A stretch of DNA of 59,813 nucleotides from positions 1 through 59,813 of the forward strand of contig CALGLU010000038.1 in NCBI GenBank assembly GCA_937959275.1, written 5' to 3'. The stretch's first letter is position 1. Each line of letters opens with the position of its first letter. A program made the position numbers and the translations under genes. Source of the stretch: an uncultured Saprospiraceae bacterium (lineage in GTDB: Bacteria > Bacteroidota > Bacteroidia > Chitinophagales > Saprospiraceae). Of this stretch, positions 26,242 to 37,600 are shown one piece after another. The notes beneath the pieces are model-generated. The model was not told the DNA's origin and did not search any database. It saw nothing but the letters and a program-made list of their open reading frames with translations.

Positions 26242-29223
26242 TTGTCTCTAATTTGGCTCAATGCTGCTTTCGGACAAGTGTTGAATTTTCAACACATCAC
26301 TACGAATGATGGCCTCTCTCAAAATTCTGTTGTTAGTATTGCTCAGGATAGTTTTGGGTTTATTTATTATGCCACGCAAGATGGACTCAATAAATTTGAT
26401 GGTACAAATTTTACAGTGTATGAAGAATATTTTAGAGACATTACGAATGAAAAAATTAATGAATTAGGAAAAATATATATTGATTCAAAAAATAGAATTT
26501 GGATAGTCACAGATGATGGCCACTTAAAAAAGTACAACAAAGAATCGGATACGTTTACGTCAATAGCAGGTCTAGATCGAGTCAGTTGTATTACAGAATT
26601 AGATGAAGATTTGTTTTTAGTAGGGAGCCATACCTTAGGTCTTTTTAAATTAGAATTGGATGCAGATACAACAAGCACGACCAAGTTGCTGCCCAATCTT
26701 GGGATCAACCAAATAGTCGTAGATAAAGAAAGGGTTGTCTTAGTTACTCGTAAGGGTGTTTTAACTTATTCAGACCAAAATGTTTCTGTTCTATGGCCCA
26801 GCTTAAAAGATATAAATATCAGCAAAGTCATATTTAGAGAAAATCAAATCATCATTGGGACCTATGGTCATGGTGTTTATGTGTCACATGACTTCATTTC
26901 CTTGCATCACATGTCTCAAATACCGGAGACGCTAAATGTTCAAGATTTATTAATTGATCATCAAAATCGATTGTGGATAGCGACTTATGGTGAGGGCGTT
27001 TTTTTACGGACGGAAGAGGGAGTTAAACAATTTACTGCTGATCCCAGAAATAATTTATCTATTAACTATAACGATATCCTTGTCCTTTTTGAAGATAAAT
27101 TGAATAACATTTGGTTTGGGACCGATGGGGGAGGAGTCTCCTATTTAGAGTCAAACGCTAAACCTATTTTTAGTATTACAAAACATCAATTACCTATTGG
27201 CTATCCTGTTGATGTGCCACGAGCAATCAGTACGGATCAGAATGGTAATATTTGGATTGGCACATCTGGGAATGGCCTAACAGTCGTTAATAATTCTTTG
27301 GATAAGCTTAATCATTTTTCAACAATGTCTTCGGGTCGAAACAAATTGCCTAGTGATCGGATTATGAGCTTGTTTCATGATTCAAAAGGAGATTTGTGGA
27401 TCGGCTCTCAAGGCGATGGCTTGATTCAGTTCAGTGATCAAAAAATAAATAGCATCACTTCATTGCCATGTGAAACTGTATGGGATATTGAAGAAGCCGA
27501 TGAGACCCATCTTTGGTTATGCACGAGAAATCAGGGCTTAATACTATTGAATACATTGACACAAAAGTGGACACAATTTATAAAGGACAATTCTTCTATT
27601 TTAAGTAATAACATTCGAGTTATCACCAAAGGTGAACGGCCCAATGAATTTTATATTGGAACAGAAAATGGTCACGTGATGTCAGTTGATCTAGAGTTAG
27701 GCGAGTTTCATGATATTCCGCTTCCGATTACCACGGGCACAATTAAATCCTTATCTCTAAAGAATCAAAAACTTTGGATTGGGACACAGCAAAAAGGTAT
27801 TGTCATCTATCATACAGAATCAGGTAAATTTGACTTGGTTGATAAATCAAGAGGCTTGAAAAATAATGTCATTTACGCTATTCTTCCTCAGGGAAATAAT
27901 TATGTATGGGTGAGTTCAAACACTGGAATCAGTCAGCTTGTCATCGATAAAATTTGGGATGATAGTGTCAACGTTGTTAATCAACATTTAACTCAACAGA
28001 ATGGACTCGTCAGCAACGAATTTAATACGGGTGCGTATCATATGGATGAAGCTGGTGTTATGTATTTCGGAGGTATTGATGGTATTAATTATTTTAATCC
28101 TAATTACATCTTAAAAGATATAAAAACAATTGATGTCACTATTTTGGATTTAATCACAACTGATCATGATGGCAAACATATAATTAAATTGTTTGATCAA
28201 TCGAGTGTGGAGCTTGACCACAAACAACAAAACTTCCAAATCAGATATGTTGCACAAGATTTTTCAAAGCACAATAACACGAACTACAAATATAAATTAG
28301 AAGGGATTCATGAAGAATGGATAAGTAATGAAAGAAATGAACTGGTGAGTTTTTCAAATTTGCCTGTTGGTGATTACCGCTTTTTAGTCAAGGCGTCAAA
28401 TAAAGATGGTGTGTGGAATTCTGAACCGAATAGGATAGAGATTAGTATTGTTCCAGCCTTTTGGCAACGGACTTGGTTTCAATTACTCATAGCCTTTTTA
28501 TGTATCAGTAGTTTAATTTTATTATATCGGTATCGCATTGATCAAATAAAAAGAACTTCGCTTTTAAAACAGCGCGCCTTGAAAGCGGAATCTAGAGCGT
28601 TAAAGTCTCAGATGAACCCTCACTTTATTTTTAATTCGTTGAATTCGATAGACAGTTTTATTATAAATAACGAACCGGAAATCGCATCTGATTATTTAAC
28701 TAAGTTTTCAAAATTGATGCGTAGTATTCTTGAATATTCTAATCATGACACGATTAGTCTAGATGACGAATTAAAAAGCTTGCAAGTCTATCTTAAAATG
28801 GAACAAATGAGATTTAAAAATAAATTTAAATTTCACATTGATGTAGATGAGTCAATTGATAAGCAGAAAACAATGATTCCTACAATGGTCATTCAGCCGT
28901 TTGTGGAAAATGCAATCTGGCATGGACTCATTCAGAAAAATGAATGCGGTAGTATTGAAATAAAAGCTAGCCATCGTAATTCTAAATTGCAGATAGACAT
29001 TATTGATGATGGTATTGGTCGTCAAAAAGCAAGTGCTATTAAATCTAAAACGGCAACAAAACGCAAATCCTATGGGATGCGAATCACCAAAGAACGAATG
29101 AAGCTATTGGAACAACTGGAAGGGAAGGGTGGTAGTATCGAAGTCATTGACTTGATCGATGAAAACAAGAATCCATTAGGCACTCAGGTCAGTATCCTAT
29201 TTAAATCAAGTAGTTTAAACTGA
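26242..29223 (+). CDS. Two-component-type sensor: periplasmic propeller plus LytS-type histidine kinase
   Basis: A ~993-residue membrane sensor. The first ~620 residues are propeller repeats of the 'reg_prop' kind, e.g. NGNIWIGTSGNGLTVVN, KGDLWIGSQGDGLIQF and NNIWFGTDGGGVSYLE. A Y_Y_Y domain follows (about 640-725: YKYKLEGIHEEWISNE, PVGDYRFLVKASNKDG), then one membrane helix (LLIAFLCISSLILLYRY). The cytoplasmic part is a LytS/His_kinase domain with H794 in SQMNPHFIFNSLNSI and the N-box IQPFVENAIWHGL. Partner regulators are usually LytTR type; none is near. Start uncertain: TTG 26242 clips the signal peptide, which reads open back to an ATC at 26206 after a TAG; no ATG or GTG lies between. Confidence 0.85.
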   Translation: MSLIWLNAAFGQVLNFQHITTNDGLSQNSVVSIAQDSFGFIYYATQDGLNKFDGTNFTVYEEYFRDITNEKINELGKIYIDSKNRIWIVTDDGHLKKYNKESDTFTSIAGLDRVSCITELDEDLFLVGSHTLGLFKLELDADTTSTTKLLPNLGINQIVVDKERVVLVTRKGVLTYSDQNVSVLWPSLKDINISKVIFRENQIIIGTYGHGVYVSHDFISLHHMSQIPETLNVQDLLIDHQNRLWIATYGEGVFLRTEEGVKQFTADPRNNLSINYNDILVLFEDKLNNIWFGTDGGGVSYLESNAKPIFSITKHQLPIGYPVDVPRAISTDQNGNIWIGTSGNGLTVVNNSLDKLNHFSTMSSGRNKLPSDRIMSLFHDSKGDLWIGSQGDGLIQFSDQKINSITSLPCETVWDIEEADETHLWLCTRNQGLILLNTLTQKWTQFIKDNSSILSNNIRVITKGERPNEFYIGTENGHVMSVDLELGEFHDIPLPITTGTIKSLSLKNQKLWIGTQQKGIVIYHTESGKFDLVDKSRGLKNNVIYAILPQGNNYVWVSSNTGISQLVIDKIWDDSVNVVNQHLTQQNGLVSNEFNTGAYHMDEAGVMYFGGIDGINYFNPNYILKDIKTIDVTILDLITTDHDGKHIIKLFDQSSVELDHKQQNFQIRYVAQDFSKHNNTNYKYKLEGIHEEWISNERNELVSFSNLPVGDYRFLVKASNKDGVWNSEPNRIEISIVPAFWQRTWFQLLIAFLCISSLILLYRYRIDQIKRTSLLKQRALKAESRALKSQMNPHFIFNSLNSIDSFIINNEPEIASDYLTKFSKLMRSILEYSNHDTISLDDELKSLQVYLKMEQMRFKNKFKFHIDVDESIDKQKTMIPTMVIQPFVENAIWHGLIQKNECGSIEIKASHRNSKLQIDIIDDGIGRQKASAIKSKTATKRKSYGMRITKERMKLLEQLEGKGGSIEVIDLIDENKNPLGTQVSILFKSSSLN

Positions 29224-29254
29224 ACGAATTCGTCCAAGACAGGAGTTAGTAAAC

Positions 29255-30403
29255 TTAGCTTGTTGTTTTTGGTTTAAGGTACCAATCCTTCAAAACGTCT
29301 AAAGCAGGTGTATGTTGAGGTGTAAAGTAAACCTTAGGTCGATCACCCCACTTACGCACACGCCTTAACGAATCATACCGAGCTTCTCTAGCGACAAAAT
29401 ACTCCTTAAAGTCTTTGTATTTATGAGTCGTATGAAACCATTTCCAAATAAAGAATCCATCCACCCATTGTTCATGATATAAGGATTCAAACATGGCTTC
29501 GTAAAGTTTGATTTGCATTTCATTAGATGTGATAACAGTCTCCTTATCTAATTTTTGTGGCCAAGTCCAAGGTTCTTTTGCAGAGTCAGCAGTGTTTTTA
29601 TAACCGATTTCAGTAAAGACGACTTTCTTATCAAATTTCTTAGCAATTTTGTAAATGTCCTTTTTGTGTTTTGACCAAGCTGCTTTAAGATCAGCTTTGG
29701 TCGGATTTTCTTTTTCGCTTAATGGAAAGTAGCCTTGGATGCCAATATAATCTAAATCATCCCAAAAGCTAATCTCTTCATACTCTTTGTACCAATTGGC
29801 AGCGTAGGTCAGATCACCTGAGTAAATTGTTCTTATTTTCTTTATGATGGCTCTCCATCGTTCAGGGTGATGTTTTGTAGTCTGATGCAGTTCTGTACCA
29901 ATACAAAGTGATTCCATCTGCTCTCGCTCGGCAAGCTCCGCATAATGAAGAATCATCACTTCATAATTGGCAAACCAGAGATCCCAGTCCGCTTCATTTT
30001 TCATCGCTAAGTCACTCCGCCATTTACCATCCGAGCTTCTTAACCAGATATGTGGCTTCAACATCACTTTAATACCATTTTGCTTTGCGAGTTGTGTCGT
30101 GTGTATGATGCCTCTGTCGGCTTCTCCCCACCAGGCACGATCGTTATTTAAGTGGAGTTCAGGGCCATAGATATCAGGCTGCCAAGCAAACGGTGTCTGC
30201 GAAATCCAGTTGCCACCGATAGCCATTAAATCATCAAAATTGTGAGTCCCGATGGAATCTCCGGCGACCCAACAGACCCCTTTCATACTTGGGTAATGAC
30301 TTTCGGTCATAGTGGATGTGGAGTCATGTTGATCGGAAGAGACTTTGCATGCAATTGTACTTACGAAAATACAGACCAAGGATGTATACAAAGCAAGCTT
30401 CAT
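29255..30403 (-). CDS. GH113-like glycoside hydrolase lipoprotein
   Basis: A 382-residue predicted lipoprotein (lipobox-like STIAC, C19) with a TIM-barrel glycosidase of the GH113-like kind (beta-mannanase-related). The candidate acid/base is E171 in CIGTELHQT and the nucleophile E265 in VVFTEIGYKN, at the ends of strands 4 and 7 as in clan GH-A. Other supporting stretches are KVMLKPHIWLRS, YIGIQGYFPLS and GFFIWKWFHT. The family acts on beta-mannans, but GH113-like proteins in Bacteroidota are often uncharacterised. It follows the MBL hydrolase gene by 4 bp, so they form an operon. No SusC/SusD pair is near, so it is not part of a classical PUL. Confidence 0.82.
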   Translation of the reverse strand: MKLALYTSLVCIFVSTIACKVSSDQHDSTSTMTESHYPSMKGVCWVAGDSIGTHNFDDLMAIGGNWISQTPFAWQPDIYGPELHLNNDRAWWGEADRGIIHTTQLAKQNGIKVMLKPHIWLRSSDGKWRSDLAMKNEADWDLWFANYEVMILHYAELAEREQMESLCIGTELHQTTKHHPERWRAIIKKIRTIYSGDLTYAANWYKEYEEISFWDDLDYIGIQGYFPLSEKENPTKADLKAAWSKHKKDIYKIAKKFDKKVVFTEIGYKNTADSAKEPWTWPQKLDKETVITSNEMQIKLYEAMFESLYHEQWVDGFFIWKWFHTTHKYKDFKEYFVAREARYDSLRRVRKWGDRPKVYFTPQHTPALDVLKDWYLKPKTTS

Positions 30404-30407
30404 AACA

Positions 30408-31307
30408 TTAAGATAACTTTTTAGACCAATACCGTAGTAGCCCGAATATATCTGCTAATAAGGCGCCGCCTTCCATAAAGATTTTAATTTGAGCGCCTGT
30501 CATTCCTTGTAAGGCGAGTCTCCTAGTCACGTATTCACTAAAAGGCAGAAGGATCTCTTGAGCTGGGATATTTTTTAAATAATAAGGTTTGATGAAATCT
30601 GCAAATGCAATTAATGATTCTTTCAGCTTTGCCATATGTTGTGCAGGATTGCTAATAAGAGCTCCGTGTGTGGCATAGTAGCGATCAATCTCCTCGATAG
30701 CGAGCACCTTGTCAATATTTAAAACCCAAAGTTCGATATCAATATCTGGTGGTGGGCAGGGTGGAATGATAGGGCCTTCTTTTCGCTTGATACCTGCAAG
30801 ATCTCCCGTAAATAGGACATTCTCTAATTGCCAGGCAGTATGATGCTTAGCGTGTCCGGGTGTATGCCAGGATGTAAATGCCAAATTCCCAATGGTAATC
30901 ACCTGACCATCATCTACGGAATGTAATTGCTCAGCTGGTATCGGTTTCAACGTTCCCCATAATGAATCCATTTTGTCACCATAAATCATGAGTGCTGAAG
31001 CGAGCAGCTTTTCAGGATTATGCATGTGCTTGTAGCCTAGCGGATGGAGATATATTTGAGCACCATGCTCTGCAAAACACCATGCACCACCAGCGTGATC
31101 TAAATGTATATGGGACAAAAATACGTGTTGAATATCGGTGAGTTTGTATCCCAATGCCGCGATTCCAGCCTCCAAAGTAGTAAGGCATGAATGTGGTCCA
31201 GTCTCAACAAGTACAGGACCTTCATCAGATTCGACTAAAAAAGAAAAGATTTCTAGGTCATTTCCTTTAAAATCAAGATCTATGGGGTGAATGTTTTTTA
31301 AATCCAT
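30408..31307 (-). CDS. MBL-fold metallo-hydrolase
   Basis: A 299-residue metallo-beta-lactamase-fold protein. The metal site is visible as SHIHLDHAGG, with further metal ligands in WHTPGHAKHHT (His) and LFTGDLAG (Asp). The glyoxalase II-like or lactonase-like subfamily is likely, but the substrate is not evident. I chose ATG 31307; the longer TTG start at 31328 would overlap the -7 element TACTTTTG. No signal peptide is present, so it is cytoplasmic. It is the first gene of a two-gene unit with the GH113-like lipoprotein, 4 bp apart. Confidence 0.87.
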   Translation of the reverse strand: MDLKNIHPIDLDFKGNDLEIFSFLVESDEGPVLVETGPHSCLTTLEAGIAALGYKLTDIQHVFLSHIHLDHAGGAWCFAEHGAQIYLHPLGYKHMHNPEKLLASALMIYGDKMDSLWGTLKPIPAEQLHSVDDGQVITIGNLAFTSWHTPGHAKHHTAWQLENVLFTGDLAGIKRKEGPIIPPCPPPDIDIELWVLNIDKVLAIEEIDRYYATHGALISNPAQHMAKLKESLIAFADFIKPYYLKNIPAQEILLPFSEYVTRRLALQGMTGAQIKIFMEGGALLADIFGLLRYWSKKLS

Positions 31308-31325
31308 GGCTGATATTATCTGCGA

Positions 31326-31333
31326 CAAAAGTA
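31326..31333 (-). promoter_or_regulatory. -7 element for the MBL/GH113 operon
   Basis: TACTTTTG on the minus strand matches TAnnTTTG. A start point near 31319 would leave about 12 nt before ATG 31307, which supports that start over TTG 31328. The -33 position shows TTC rather than TTG. Confidence 0.45.
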
Positions 31334-31634
31334 TGATTCTTTCTAAGAGAACTTGTCATTTCGATACGATATAGCCCATATAATTTTTATTGCAGTTGGA
31401 TATTTACTTAATTTGCGCCCTCATATATTATTTTGAAATAATGAATATCAGATTGACCCTCAGAGGCTAGCAAATTTGATTGAATTAGGGCAGGATAATA
31501 TGTTGATACCTAGATAGTTAATAGTTTTATTTTATCTATCTTCAATCTTTAATCCTAAGTTATCATATCTGAATCTGTGTAGGTCAACTTTCCTACGCGA
31601 CTTTTTACCAAAAACGCTAGATACGTCCCAGAGT
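31334..31634. other. Intergenic region upstream of the giant surface protein gene
   Basis: AT-rich, 300 bp, with no gene. No TAnnTTTG element with good spacing to 31635 was found; the promoter of the giant gene is unassigned. Confidence 0.4.
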
Positions 31635-34600
31635 ATGAAAAAGATTATTGTAAGCGCCTTAACGACCCTCCTTTCAGCGTCCCTTCTGATTGGTATTGTT
31701 AGCCTATCTACAAGTTCAGTTGTAGAAGAATTGGTCGATTGTCCTGAATCGGTCACGATAGATCCAACTAATGTATTTGATGCTCAAAGTGGGTTTTATC
31801 TTGTGCAAGCAAGCGATGTCATCACAGAGGTAACTGAGAATCAAATATGTCTCATTAGAGCTATCGATTTCGATATGGGACCAATCGTTTCTGATATGGA
31901 TACACTGATGGATGGAGGTCAAATTATATATCCTTTTGCTAATAGCTGTGTCATGACAGATGACATGGTCGTCGTAGAATCAGATAGCAGTGGGAATACA
32001 ACCTCAATTGATACTGTTCAATTTGTAGTGTGTGAACAAACTATTGCAATTTGTGAAGCTGAGCTTGGTCAAATTGATCTTGTCGTTTTAGAACAAAATA
32101 GCGACAATGTGATTATCGATATGTGTCGAGTCTCACTCATGTTGGGTCAAGCTGCTGATACAATGATGGTGGATAGCATGATGACTGTAGATACCATGAT
32201 GATGGATACCATGATGGTAGATCCAGGTGGTGGTAACGGGACTGTCTTTGGGACGGGAGCAATGCCATGTAGTTTAGGTAATAATCAAATCAGTTTGAGA
32301 GCAACATTTGAAGATGATGTACAGACATCAGGAGTTGAAACGACTCTCTTAGACGATGTCATAATTGTGAATATTGGGGGTAATCCAGAAATCGTCTCTA
32401 TTAATGAAATCTGGGATATTAATATCAGCCATCAGGAAGTTAATTTCATATGGAATCCCACAGGTAGTGTTGATCCAAGGACAATTCGACCAAATCAATT
32501 TTATAGATTCTATTTTGATTTTGGTACAGCGATTAATCAGATTGAAAATGTACAAGTCGATAACGCCCTCGAAGGAAATCCAACTGTTATTTTGCTTTCA
32601 GATAATATCGTGTTAATACAATGGGGCCCAGGTACAAGTATTGGCCCAACATTTGACGCACGTGTTTTTTTAGATCTTGAAACCTGTGATCGAATTGAAG
32701 AAGATCGTCCAGATGATATGATGAATGGGGGAGGAGTTGATACAATGGTAGTCACACCTCCAGTATCAGATCAGGTAGATACTTCTGTTGATTGCGATAA
32801 CTTAACAGGTTTTAGCTTTGAGTTATCTGAATTATCTGATTCTAGCTTTAATGTAACCGAGACATTTGTTGAAACAGATACAGCTCCAATTCTCGGGTTT
32901 GCTTTTGATGGTGTTGAGTCTACTTCAGAAACAGTGCTTGTGATTGATTCTATGATTCGATTAGATAGCACCTTTGTTGTGGATAGTATAGCTGTTACTC
33001 AAACGAGAATCGTCATTGATACCACCTTGGCGCTTGATTCAACGAGTTTGGGGACTCAACAAGTGATTATCATGGATACAACATTCATCAGAGATACAAC
33101 CTTTGTGATGGATACGCTTAATTTTACAGTTGACTCTAATTTTATTGTTGACAGTTTATTAGTGGTTGATCAAACCATCCTGAGCATTGACTCAATGATC
33201 ATAATGGATACGATAGTCACGATAGATTCTATATTCATGACAGAAACTATTGTCACTTATGATACGATGACTGTTTTTCAGGATGAAATTGAATTTGATA
33301 CTATTATTACTAATATAGACTCGATGATCGTTGACAATGTAACAGTCTTTGATACTATGTTTATGATTGATAGTATGCTCGTCGTTGTTGATAGCATGAC
33401 AAGCATAGATTCTACAGTTATGGAGATGATGGTATTCCAAACTATTGACACGACCTCTGTCATCAATACAACGACTCAGATAGATACTATGTTTAGCTTG
33501 GATAGTATGTTTGTTGACAATACGATGACGGTCTTCGATACCATCTATAATATCAATACAACATTTACAGTCGACGAACAGGTAGTCATTGATGAGTTGT
33601 TCATATTCCAAGTGGTCTATGATGTCGATACAACATTTACATTTGATACCATGACAGTTGTCGAGGATGTTATGATACCTGATAGTGTTCTTGTCTTTCA
33701 AAATATATTAACCGCTATTGATACAGGGACGGTGATTTCGACGAGGACGAGGATTGACTCTCTCTTTGATATTGATACCGTCACCATGATTGGTGACATT
33801 CAGGTTATTGATAGTATACTACAATTTGATACTATCTTTTCGATAGATAGTATGATTGTCATGGAGACCGTGTTGACCTTCGATACGACGCTGACCATTT
33901 TTGATACAACGTTTAATTCAGATGGCTCAATAGATATGCTGACTCCGATTGCTTTTGCAATTGATACAACAGAAATGATGCAAGATGTTGTCGTTTTTGA
34001 CACGATGAGTATGCTTGATTCAATGTTTGTTATGACTATTAACACAGTGGCTGATACGTCGTTTACATTCATCAGAACGCTCATCGGTGTGGATTCCATG
34101 ATGGTCATGGATACCTTACTCGTTATTGATAGCACCTTTACCCAACAATCCATCTTACGAGAGAATGGCATGTTTTTAATTGAATCTATATTGACAGTCG
34201 ATAGTTCTTTAGTGGATCTTGTGGACTACAATGTGGTGAATGGGGATACGATTTGTGGTAGTCTAGTCATGGGGCAAATAGAAGGCTTAAATCAATTGAG
34301 TTATACCTTAAGTTGGAATATTGGGGAGTATGAATTGATTTCGTGCCGTAGTGGTGATGTACCACTTTTTGATTGTGAATCGACGATGTCGGATCCTTTG
34401 ACAGGTACGATAAGTGCCAGTCAGGATAGCATAAGTGTGACCTTACTCCAAGACACTGAATTAGCAGAATATTGTTTTGAAGTGCTTGATGATAGCATTG
34501 ATTCACCTAATGCTGTTCAGATCGAGCAGGCTTATAATAATGCGCGAACGCTTGTAGAAAGAGAATTACTGTCAGTTAACTCTGGGATCAGTCTAAGTGA

Positions 34601-37600
34601 TTTTGGTGTTCAAGAGACTGAAGTGCTTTCTAATGATGGCTTGACATCATTTGTTGTCAATCGATGTATTGTCTATGGTACCAATTTTGATTTGGGTGGC
34701 GTGACAACTGATGGCTTGACGATGGGCTATCGCTTTTTAGCGGGATGTGCACCTGATGGTATTAACTCAGAAAATATAGAATATCAAATATGTGGTTCTA
34801 CCATCCAGACTTGCTGTGATGATTTAGGAACGAAAGATGTTGTGTTAATTTCATTTACCAATGAAGGTATAATTAATCAATGCCGTTTCCCTGTGACTGT
34901 CTCGGATAATTTGAGATCGTGTAATCCAATCGCCACATTTGATTGCGTAGATGAAACAACTGTCACGACCGATGATATAACGAATAATGGAGACGGTACA
35001 TTTACAATAGGCTTAGAGACGTTTGGGTTAGGTGGCTCAGCTGATCATTGTATTATAAAGTCAATCGACTATGACGCTGGACCGATCAGATTATCGACTG
35101 GTGATTTGGTTGTTATAGATGGTCGCATTGCCTATAATGCGATTGGGTGTACGACAGATGATCGATTTATAGAAGAGATACGTGATCAAGATGGAAATCT
35201 CGTCGAGCAGAGACAATTTGATTATGTCTTATGTGATAATTCATTAGACTTCTGCTGTGAGGACTTTGATAATTTAGAATTGACAATTGTGACACAACCA
35301 ATCAATGGAACAGTGATTACCCAGACTTGTCCAATAAATGTAAATATCCAAGACGCTTCATTATCAATTTCTTGTATGCCGATTCAAGTGAGCTGTATTG
35401 ATGATATCAATGATGAATCACTGCGACCAGATGTATTGAGCTCAGGCTTGTGCAGTATCAGTGCGGATCTATTATTTATAGATGATCAATCTGCCTTAGA
35501 TACCTGTGGGATCGGGGTGATGAATAGGACTTGGTTTATCGATGACAACGGAGATGGACAATTGAGCGCAGTGGAAGTGTCATGTGAGCAAGCCATTACT
35601 GTTGTTGCCACAGAAAGTTTTAGCCCAATATCGATAAGATGGCCAATCTCTAGAAGGAGTAATGCTATAGCGAGTGGTCTGGTGTTAACATGTTCAGATA
35701 GCACTAACTTCACGTCTGCAGTTTCAGACAGTATAGATATAAGAGGACCACTATTCTGTTCTTCTGATGATGAGTTTGGTATACCGACATGGTGTGATCC
35801 GGCTTGTCAATTGATTGGCTATTCTAGTGAGATCACAACGATAGCAAGCCAGACAGATGCCTGCGCAGAAATTAGAGTGACGCACACAGTTATCGATTGG
35901 TGTACGTATATTTCTTTAGGTCAGCCTGAAGATGCCGAGGTCGATATTGATCCAAGTAATTTTGAGGTGATTTCAGATCTAAGGGATGGATGCCAGGATT
36001 GTGGGGCAGATGGTCCACAGACGTATTTGCGTTATAGAGCTGATGCGTTGAACGTGGATGGTATTTATAGATATTTACAGATTCTACAGATCGAAGATGA
36101 TGCACGTCCAATTATAGATGCGCCAGAGACAATCTTTGTTAGCACCTCAAGGACAGTTGATAATTTTGGAAATATTTTGGCATGCGAAGGCAGAGATTCA
36201 TTCACAGTATCGGCATCAGATGTTTGTGGGATGGCAGAATTGAGTGGAGAATTAACATGGGATATCCGTGTGCGGAATTGGCTTGCACTTCCGGTGGCTG
36301 ATGAAAATGGACAGAGTTCATACAACTTCACAGGTAACAGTGCAACGATCGATACTCGATTTGGAGATGAAGGATTCACGTATTTTGTATCGATTGATGT
36401 CAGAGATGCTTGTGGCAATAGAGCCTCACATACGACAACGATAGAGTTTGAAGATATCGATCCACCAGTAGCGGCTTGTCAAACAGAATCTGCAAACATT
36501 GTGGTTCGGGACAGTATGGTTAATACAATTCAGGCTTCAGACTTTGATCTAGGGTCAAGTGATAATTGTACAATTGATAATTCACTACGCTTTAGTATTG
36601 TGAGAGCGGGAGAGGAGCCGATTAGTCCACGAGCTGTCAACTTTGGTACGCAGCAGTCAATCGATATCACTTGTAATAATTATGAGAGCTATACTTCAAT
36701 GGATGTTTGGGTTTGGGATTTGAATTTTAACGGCACATTCTGCTCAGTTAATTTAAATTACGATGCTCAATGTGGAGATGTGGTTATTGATACAACAGCT
36801 TCGATTATAGCGGGTTCAGTTAGGACACCAGTTGGAGACGGGTTGAGTGATGTGCAAATCACTTTATCGACAAGTGCAGGTAATGATGCTAACTTTCCAA
36901 AAGTCATTCGAACAGATGACAATGGAGCCTACTCTTTAGTAAATAACCCAAGAAGTCAGGATTACCAATTATCAGCTTCTCTAAACAATAATGTATTACA
37001 AGGTGTATCGACCCTTGATTTAGTCTTGATACAACAACACATCTTAGGAATAGAGGTCTTTGAGGATACGTTTAAAGTATTGGCAGCTGATGCAGATGCA
37101 AGCAGTTCAGTTTCAGTGAGTGATATTATTGTATTTAGAAATGTGATAGTGGGTATCGAGACTAGTTTTCCAAATTCTAATAGTTGGCTTGTGATACCAG
37201 CAGATCAAACCTTTATTGATCCACTGTCACCATGGCCATTTATGACAGAGATAAATATTACTGATTTGGAAGATGATCTTAGTGATCAAGATTTCATAGC
37301 GATTAAGATAGGAGATGTCAACTACTCTGCTGACGTGAGTGGCCTAGCTACTGCTGAGGTGAGGGAAGGGGAGAGCTTAACAATCGTTGCAGAAGATCGC
37401 TATGTAGAAGAAGGAGAACTCGTCCGTGTTTCACTGACAATTCCAGATGCTAATGATTTACTTGGGTTCCAATTTGACTTAGATCACCCAGGATTAACAG
37501 CAGAGAGTATCCAATCAGCATTGCCATGGCATATATCTAATGCGAGAATGGCAGCCGATCATACAGTGTTTAGCTGGAACGATAAGACTGCGGTGTCTGG

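Noticed and set aside
29255-31307. Polysaccharide utilisation locus around the GH113-like gene
   Set aside because: No SusC/SusD pair, other glycosidases or sugar-responsive regulator adjoin it.
31308-31328. TTG start for the MBL hydrolase
   Set aside because: It overlaps the -7 element TACTTTTG at 31326-31333; ATG 31307 fits the family start better.
33192-34171. Antisense frames of 62-169 codons opposite the hexad array
   Set aside because: They mirror the GATA/GACA-rich repeats of the sense gene; the long frames follow from its biased codons.
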